DNA of 64,000 nt from positions 1,327,898-1,391,897 of the forward strand of contig NZ_BSTJ01000001.1 in NCBI RefSeq assembly GCF_030269445.1, in the 5' to 3' direction. The position numbers and the translations under genes are program-made. This DNA is from Actinoallomurus iriomotensis. Lineage in GTDB: Bacteria; Actinomycetota; Actinomycetes; Streptosporangiales; Streptosporangiaceae. Below, in pieces: positions 59,891-64,000 of the stretch. The notes beneath the pieces were generated by a model. It ran no database searches. It saw only the letters and a list, made by a program, of their open reading frames with translations, and was not told the DNA's origin. Numbering within the stretch: the first letter of the stretch is position 1; each line of letters begins with the position of its first letter.

Positions 59891-60553
59891 GTGCTACTGC
59901 TACTCACGACGCTCGACGCCTGGCGCGCCGACCCGGATCAACCCTTCCGCGACGAGTCCGCCGCCTACTCCCCCGAGGAGGACGCGGTCGCCCTGGCCAA
60001 CGACGCCTTCCCCGACGGCCAGGTGATCGCGCTGGCCGTCCCCTTCTCTCGCGTGCCGCTGCCCGGCGCGGTCAACCGGGCCACGGTCGAGGAGGTACGG
60101 TACGCCCGGCGCGACCCGAGCGGCCGGGTGACCGGCTTCCACGCCCGCCCCCCGGTGGCCGACGCGCTGGACCTGCTGCCACATCCGGAGGGCGGCTGGT
60201 TCCGTGAGACGTGGCGCACCTCGACCCGCCTCCAGGCGCACGGCGGTGAACGCAACACCGCGACCGGCATCTACTTCCTGCTCGGCGCCGGCGACGAGTC
60301 GATGTGGCACGTCGTACGCTCCGACGAGCTGTGGCTGTGGCACCGCGGCGGCCCACTGGAACTGACGACACGCGGCGACGCGCCGACCGAGGAGAACACC
60401 GTCCTGCTGGGCCCGGACCTGGAGAACGGCCAGGTACCACAGGCCCTGGTCCCGGCCGGCGTGTGGCAGTCCGCCCGCCCGGCGGCCGGCCAGGAGGTAC
60501 TGGTGAGCTGCGTCGTCTCCCCCGGCTTCGACCCGGCCGACTTCAGCGTCTGA
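59891..60553 (+). CDS. Cupin_5/DUF985-family protein with N-terminal extension
   Basis: The 220-residue protein carries a DUF985-type cupin from about residue 97: PHPEGGWFRETWRTS, TGIYFLLGAGDESMWHVVRSDELWLWHRGGPLEL, VPAGVWQSARPA, and SCVVSPGFDPADF. The first 85 or so residues form an extra domain, with DAWRADPDQPFRDESAAYSPEEDAVALANDAFPDGQVIALAVPF. I do not recognise that domain. The GTG at 59891 is my start choice. A strong hairpin follows. Confidence 0.8.
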   Translation: MLLLLTTLDAWRADPDQPFRDESAAYSPEEDAVALANDAFPDGQVIALAVPFSRVPLPGAVNRATVEEVRYARRDPSGRVTGFHARPPVADALDLLPHPEGGWFRETWRTSTRLQAHGGERNTATGIYFLLGAGDESMWHVVRSDELWLWHRGGPLELTTRGDAPTEENTVLLGPDLENGQVPQALVPAGVWQSARPAAGQEVLVSCVVSPGFDPADFSV

Positions 60554-60563
60554 AAACCACCGT

Positions 60564-60590
60564 CGGGGCGGTCACCAGAAGACCGCCCCG
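60564..60590 (+). terminator. Stem-loop after the cupin gene
   Basis: Ten-nt arms CGGGGCGGTC (60564-60573) and GACCGCCCCG (60581-60590) enclose a 7-nt loop, 11 bases after the stop. A clear terminator. Confidence 0.8.
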
Positions 60591-60666
60591 CCGCGCCGCC
60601 GACACCGCCTCGTTGAGACCTCCGTACCGCCGAGAACTTCGGGTCGTCCGAACTGCGGCGGGTGGT

Positions 60667-61470
60667 TCAGCGGTTGCGGAAACGGGGGTCGCGCTTCTCC
60701 ATCGTGGCGGTGAGTCCCTCGGCGAGGTCCTCGGTGAGGAAGGCCATGGTCTGGGTGCGGTTCTCCACCGCGAGATGGCCGCGTAGGCCCGAGGCGTCGA
60801 GGGACAGGTTGAGCAGCTCCTTGGTGTGACGGAGCCCGAACGGCGAGCGCTTCAGCAGGTCAGCGGCTAGTTCCAGGGCGGCGTCGAGGTCCGCGCCCTC
60901 ATCCGCCAGCGTGGCCAGCAGGCCGAGGTCGTGAGCCTCCGTGGCGGTGACCGCGCGGGCCCGATAGAAGATCTCCGCGGCCCGTGAGGCTCCGATCAGC
61001 CGCGGCAGCAGCCAGGTGAGCCCGAGGTCGCCCGCGGAGAAGCCGAGTTTGAGGAACGGCGCGATGAACGTCGCCGTCGGGTCGGCGACCCGCAGGTCGC
61101 AGGCCAGGGCCACGGACATGCCCATGCCGGCGACCGGGCCGTGCAGCGCGGCGATCACCGGCTGCGGGATGTCGCGCAGCCGGAGGATGAGCTCACCGCT
61201 GCGCGCCATGCCCCGGTAGACCCGCGCGACCCGGCCCTCCCCGCCGTCCTCGGCGGAGCCGAGACCGTCGCCCCGGACGTCCATGCCGGCGGTGAAGGCC
61301 CGTCCGGCGCCGGTGAGCACCACCACGCGCGTCTCGGCGTCGGTGGCCAGCCGGTCGAGGATCGCGAGGAGCTCCTCGACCATCGCCGGCGTGACGGCGT
61401 TGAGCCGCTCGGGGCGGGACAGGGTGATCAGCGCCAGCCCGTCCCGCCGCTCGAACGTGATCGGGCTCAT
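60667..61470 (-). CDS. Enoyl-CoA hydratase/isomerase
   Basis: The 267-residue crotonase-family protein has the CoA-binding segment LSRPERLNAVTPAMVEELL, FTAGMDVRGDG, and the oxyanion region PVIAALHGPVAGMGMSVALACDLRVAD. The usual catalytic Glu (near GFSAGDLG) has changed to D/L-like residues, so its exact reaction is uncertain. It overlaps the upstream SDR gene by 4 bases (ATGA), so the pair likely acts in one fatty-acid or steroid-ring beta-oxidation step. Confidence 0.87.
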   Translation of the reverse strand: MSPITFERRDGLALITLSRPERLNAVTPAMVEELLAILDRLATDAETRVVVLTGAGRAFTAGMDVRGDGLGSAEDGGEGRVARVYRGMARSGELILRLRDIPQPVIAALHGPVAGMGMSVALACDLRVADPTATFIAPFLKLGFSAGDLGLTWLLPRLIGASRAAEIFYRARAVTATEAHDLGLLATLADEGADLDAALELAADLLKRSPFGLRHTKELLNLSLDASGLRGHLAVENRTQTMAFLTEDLAEGLTATMEKRDPRFRNR

Positions 61471-62366
61471 TTGATCGCGTTGAAGACGGCCATGGTCTGC
61501 TCGCCGATGTCCTTGGCGAGCAGGTACGGCTCCACCTCGTTGATCTGCTGCCAGTTGTCGCGCACGTCCTCGACGCTGAGCCCGCCCTGCTTGGTGAAGC
61601 CCGGCCCCTCGGCCACGAAGACGCGGGCCACCCGGCCGCCGCCCACGCTGTACGTCTCGCCGGTCGCCTCGTTGGTCTCGTGCGCGAGCCAGGCCACGAC
61701 CGGGGTGACGAGCTCGACGCTCAGCTTCTCCTTGTAGTCCGGCGGGAACAGCTCCTCGGTCATGCGGGTCCAGGCGATCGGGGCGATCGCGTTGACCTTG
61801 ATGTTGTACTTGGCGCCCTCGGCCGCCAGCGTCTTGGTCAGCCCGACGAGGCCCATCTTGGCCGAGGAGTAGTTGGCCTGCCCGAAGTTGCCGAACAGCC
61901 CGGCGGGCGAGGTGGTCATGACCACGCGGCCGTACGCCTGCTCGCGCAGGTGCGGCCACGCGGCGTGCGTGACGAGGAACGACCCGCGCAGGTGCACGGC
62001 GATGACCTGGTCGAACTCCTCCGGCGCCATGTTCTTGAAGGACTTGTCCCGCAGGATGCCGGCGTTGTTGACGACGATGTCGATCTTGCCGAACGCGTCG
62101 AGCGCGGTCCGCACGATCGCCTCCGCGCCCTCGGGGGTGGCGACGTTGTCGGTGTTCGCGACCGCCTCGCCGCCGTTCTTCTTGATCTCCTCGACCACGG
62201 CGGCCGCCGGGCCGGCGGAGGAGCCGCTGCCGTGGAGCGAGCCGCCGAGGTCGTTGACGACGACCTTCGCGCCCCGCGCGGCCAGCTCGAGCGCGTGCTG
62301 CCGACCGAGCCCCTGCCCGGCTCCGGTGACGATCGCCACCCGTCCGTCGAACCGCAGTTCCGCCAT
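61467..62366 (-). CDS. 3-hydroxyacyl-CoA dehydrogenase-type SDR (MFE-2/17-beta-HSD4-like)
   Basis: The 299-residue SDR closely resembles the dehydrogenase part of peroxisomal MFE-2: RFDGRVAIVTGAGQGLGRQHALELAARGAKVVVNDLGGSLHG, NNAGILRDKSFKNM, YGRVVMTTSPAGLFGNFGQANYSSAKMGL (with Tyr-x-x-x-Lys). It oxidises 3-hydroxyacyl-CoA thioesters with NAD. In steroid-degrading actinobacteria such enzymes act on the sterol side chain. The ATG at 62366 has a GGAGGATG site. It lacks a clear KstR-type box. Confidence 0.9.
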   Translation of the reverse strand: MAELRFDGRVAIVTGAGQGLGRQHALELAARGAKVVVNDLGGSLHGSGSSAGPAAAVVEEIKKNGGEAVANTDNVATPEGAEAIVRTALDAFGKIDIVVNNAGILRDKSFKNMAPEEFDQVIAVHLRGSFLVTHAAWPHLREQAYGRVVMTTSPAGLFGNFGQANYSSAKMGLVGLTKTLAAEGAKYNIKVNAIAPIAWTRMTEELFPPDYKEKLSVELVTPVVAWLAHETNEATGETYSVGGGRVARVFVAEGPGFTKQGGLSVEDVRDNWQQINEVEPYLLAKDIGEQTMAVFNAIK

Positions 62367-62541
62367 GTCCACATCCTCCTCGCGACGCGTTACCACTCCG
62401 TGTGTATCAAACCGAATCCCACTCGGGTGGTCCAGGCGGCAACCGCGCGGGTTCGCCGGTCGCGCTCGCCTCCTCACTCACTCCACGGACGGCTCGTACC
62501 TCACCGGCCGCTCCGCTCGCTCGTCGGCTCGCCGCTCCGGG

Positions 62542-63225
62542 TCAGTCGTCGTGGTGGTGTTCGCGGAGGTCCTCGCGCAGGTCGGGGACGGACACCGGCT
62601 CCGGGGTGGTCTCCGTCTCCTCCGCCTCCTTCTTGTGGCGGCGGTACAGCCAGACGCCGACCGCGATCACGACGATCACCGCGACCACGACCGCGAGGAC
62701 CCGGCCGGCCCACTGGGCGACCTGCTCGAACGCCGTTCCGGCCAGGTAGCCGCCGATCGTGAAGCCGATGCCCCAGGTGATGCCGCCCAGGGCGTTGAAG
62801 ACCAGGAACCGGCCGTACGGCATCCGCGCGCTCCCCGCGAGCGCGGGCATGATCGCGCGCAGGAGGGCGGTGAAGCGGCCGATGAAGACGGCGAAGGCGC
62901 CGCGCCGGCGCAGGAGGTCCTGTGCGGTGCCGAGCCGGTCGCGGTGTTTTCGCAACGGGCGCGTGTCGAGCAGCCGGTCGCCGAACTTGCGCCCGATCTC
63001 GTACCCCACCGAGTCGCCCACGACGGCGGCGAGCACGATCACGACGAGCAGGATGGGCAGCGATACCCGGTGCTGGCTGGCAAGCACCCCGGCGATGACG
63101 ATCGCGGTCTCCCCCGGGAAGACGAACCCGAAGAACAGGGCGGCCTCGGCGAACACGAGCGCGGCGACCACCCCGTAGATGACCGGGCCGTGCAGGTGCA
63201 GCAGAGCGTCAGTGATATGACCCAC
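62542..63225 (-). CDS. DedA-family membrane protein
   Basis: The 227-residue protein has about five helices and the DedA core: FFGFVFPGETAIVIAGVLAS, the G-[FY]-x-x-G segment VGDSVGYEIGRKFG, and GRFTALLRAIMPALAGSARMPYGRFLVFNALGGITWGIGFTIGGYLAG. DedA proteins are thought to flip undecaprenyl-phosphate or phospholipids using the membrane potential. The C-terminus is His/Glu-rich (REHHHDD). Confidence 0.93.
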   Translation of the reverse strand: MGHITDALLHLHGPVIYGVVAALVFAEAALFFGFVFPGETAIVIAGVLASQHRVSLPILLVVIVLAAVVGDSVGYEIGRKFGDRLLDTRPLRKHRDRLGTAQDLLRRRGAFAVFIGRFTALLRAIMPALAGSARMPYGRFLVFNALGGITWGIGFTIGGYLAGTAFEQVAQWAGRVLAVVVAVIVVIAVGVWLYRRHKKEAEETETTPEPVSVPDLREDLREHHHDD

Positions 63226-63334
63226 GGGCGATCAGTGTCCCGTTTCCGGCGTCTCCATGAGGATTATCGTATGAGCAGGTCGGCACCGGCGGATCGCTCT
63301 AAGGTCGCAGATCCCCGTCAACCGGAGGGATTAC

Positions 63335-64000
63335 ATGGCGAACATCATGAGCCCTGAGCTGAAGAACGGCCGGTTCGTGCGGCAGTCCAACCGGTTCACC
63401 GACCGCATCGGCAGCGATGAGTTTCCCGCCGAGACCGGCCGCTACCAACTCTACGCCTCGCTGGCCTGCCCCTGGGCGCACCGCGCCCTCATCGTCCGCA
63501 GGCTGCTCGGGCTGGAGGACGTGATCGGAGTCACCATCGTCGACCCGATCCGCGACGAGCGCGGCTGGCGTTTCACGCTGTCGCCGGACGGCCGCGACCC
63601 CGTGACCGGCGCGCGGTTCCTGGCCGAGCTCTACACCGCCACCGACCCGTCGTACGACGGGCGGCACACCGTGCCGTGCGTGTGGGACACCGTGAGCGGG
63701 CGGCTCGTCACCAACGACTATCCCCAGATCACGCTGACGCTCGAGTCGGCGTTCGCGCCGTTCCACCGGCCCGGCGCGCCCGAGCTGTACCCGGAGGAGC
63801 TGCGCGCCGAGATCGACGAGGTGAACGACGACGTCTTCCACAACGTCAACAACGGCGTCTACAAGGCCGGCATGGCGCAGACCCAGGAGGCGTACGAAGA
63901 GGCGTTCGACGCGCTGTTCGCCGCCCTCGACCGCCTGGAGGCCCGCCTCGACGGCCACGACCACCTGGTCGGCGACCGGCTGACCGAGGCCGACGTGCGC
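63335..64000 (+). CDS. Glutathionyl-hydroquinone reductase (GST omega-like), cut by the window end
   Basis: The first 222 codons are present; the gene runs off the right edge. The protein has the Xi/omega GST start NGRFVRQSNRFTDRIGSDEFPAETGRYQLYASLACPWAHRALIVRRLLGLEDVI with the catalytic Cys of ACPW, then VPCVWDTVSGRLVTNDYPQI. These enzymes reduce glutathionyl- or mycothiol-type conjugates of hydroquinones. A GGAGGG site seven bases upstream supports the ATG. Confidence 0.88.
   Translation, partial: MANIMSPELKNGRFVRQSNRFTDRIGSDEFPAETGRYQLYASLACPWAHRALIVRRLLGLEDVIGVTIVDPIRDERGWRFTLSPDGRDPVTGARFLAELYTATDPSYDGRHTVPCVWDTVSGRLVTNDYPQITLTLESAFAPFHRPGAPELYPEELRAEIDEVNDDVFHNVNNGVYKAGMAQTQEAYEEAFDALFAALDRLEARLDGHDHLVGDRLTEADVR

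Noticed and set aside
62383-62396. Degenerate GACGCGTT box before the SDR gene
   Set aside because: The core AAC is altered and both outer bases are off, so a KstR site is not supported.

Overview
The window is about 64 kb of high-GC actinomycete chromosome. GTG starts are common, gene pairs often overlap as ATGA/GTGA, and stem-loops without T-runs follow several genes. XRE/DUF397 regulators, an F420-type LLM oxidoreductase, DUF1707 and DUF5999 proteins and a KstR-type sterol regulator fit a Streptosporangiales/Thermomonosporaceae-like soil actinomycete. The genus is an inference. I see no rRNA, tRNA, CRISPR array, insertion sequence or phage module, and no gene-free stretch longer than 300 bases.

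Layout. 1-6.8 kb: a minus-strand exporter operon (lipoprotein, adaptor, ABC ATPase, FtsX/MacB permease) divergent from a two-component system, then YchJ and TetR genes. 6.8-16.4 kb: accessory, resistance-like genes, namely a decayed beta-lactamase-fold pseudogene, a phosphotransferase, an FAD monooxygenase with MarR, ArsR with an MFS pump bracketed by two rhomboid-like paralogues, and a second MFS with TetR. 17.3-22.9 kb: a compact operon matching the mycobacterial igr (steroid side-chain) genes, divergent from a KstR-like regulator. 23-29 kb: a very large P-type ATPase with a low-complexity partner and two DUF202 proteins. 29-31 kb: anti-sigma-like ATPase, XRE regulator and DUF397 protein. 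31-35.7 kb: a FadA5-like thiolase, an XRE-cupin regulator and two CYP124/125/142-like P450s. 35.8-40.7 kb: a glycosyltransferase-methyltransferase-prenyltransferase-like cluster, an ArsR pseudogene and an MFS. 41-47 kb: a GntR, ADP-ribosylglycohydrolase, cytosine-permease-like and PfkB-kinase operon with a NADAR gene beside it. 48-52.7 kb: esterase, LacI-ribokinase, then a PPOX protein, ferredoxin and zinc alcohol dehydrogenase. 52.8-64 kb: SDR/MerR, a 917-residue beta-propeller-like membrane protein, LLM oxidoreductase, L,D-transpeptidase, DUF1707, cupin, an enoyl-CoA hydratase/SDR pair, DedA and a truncated glutathionyl-hydroquinone reductase.

The main theme is sterol side-chain degradation scattered over about 30 kb and apparently joined by one regulator. 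Boxes resembling the mycobacterial KstR operator (TnnAACnnGTTnnA) lie in the igr/kstR divergent promoter, upstream of the thiolase, before each P450 and before the PPOX-ferredoxin-dehydrogenase operon. The P450s would start side-chain oxidation. The ferredoxin and dehydrogenase could support it. The FadA5-like thiolase and the igr-like operon would shorten the chain. In this operon the two hydratase subunits ChsH2 and ChsH1 appear fused into one protein.

Other points of interest are two pseudogenes, each beside a regulator or pump, an unannotated 44-residue ORF, a probable CTG start in a methyltransferase gene, and several near-perfect palindromic operators in divergent promoters.
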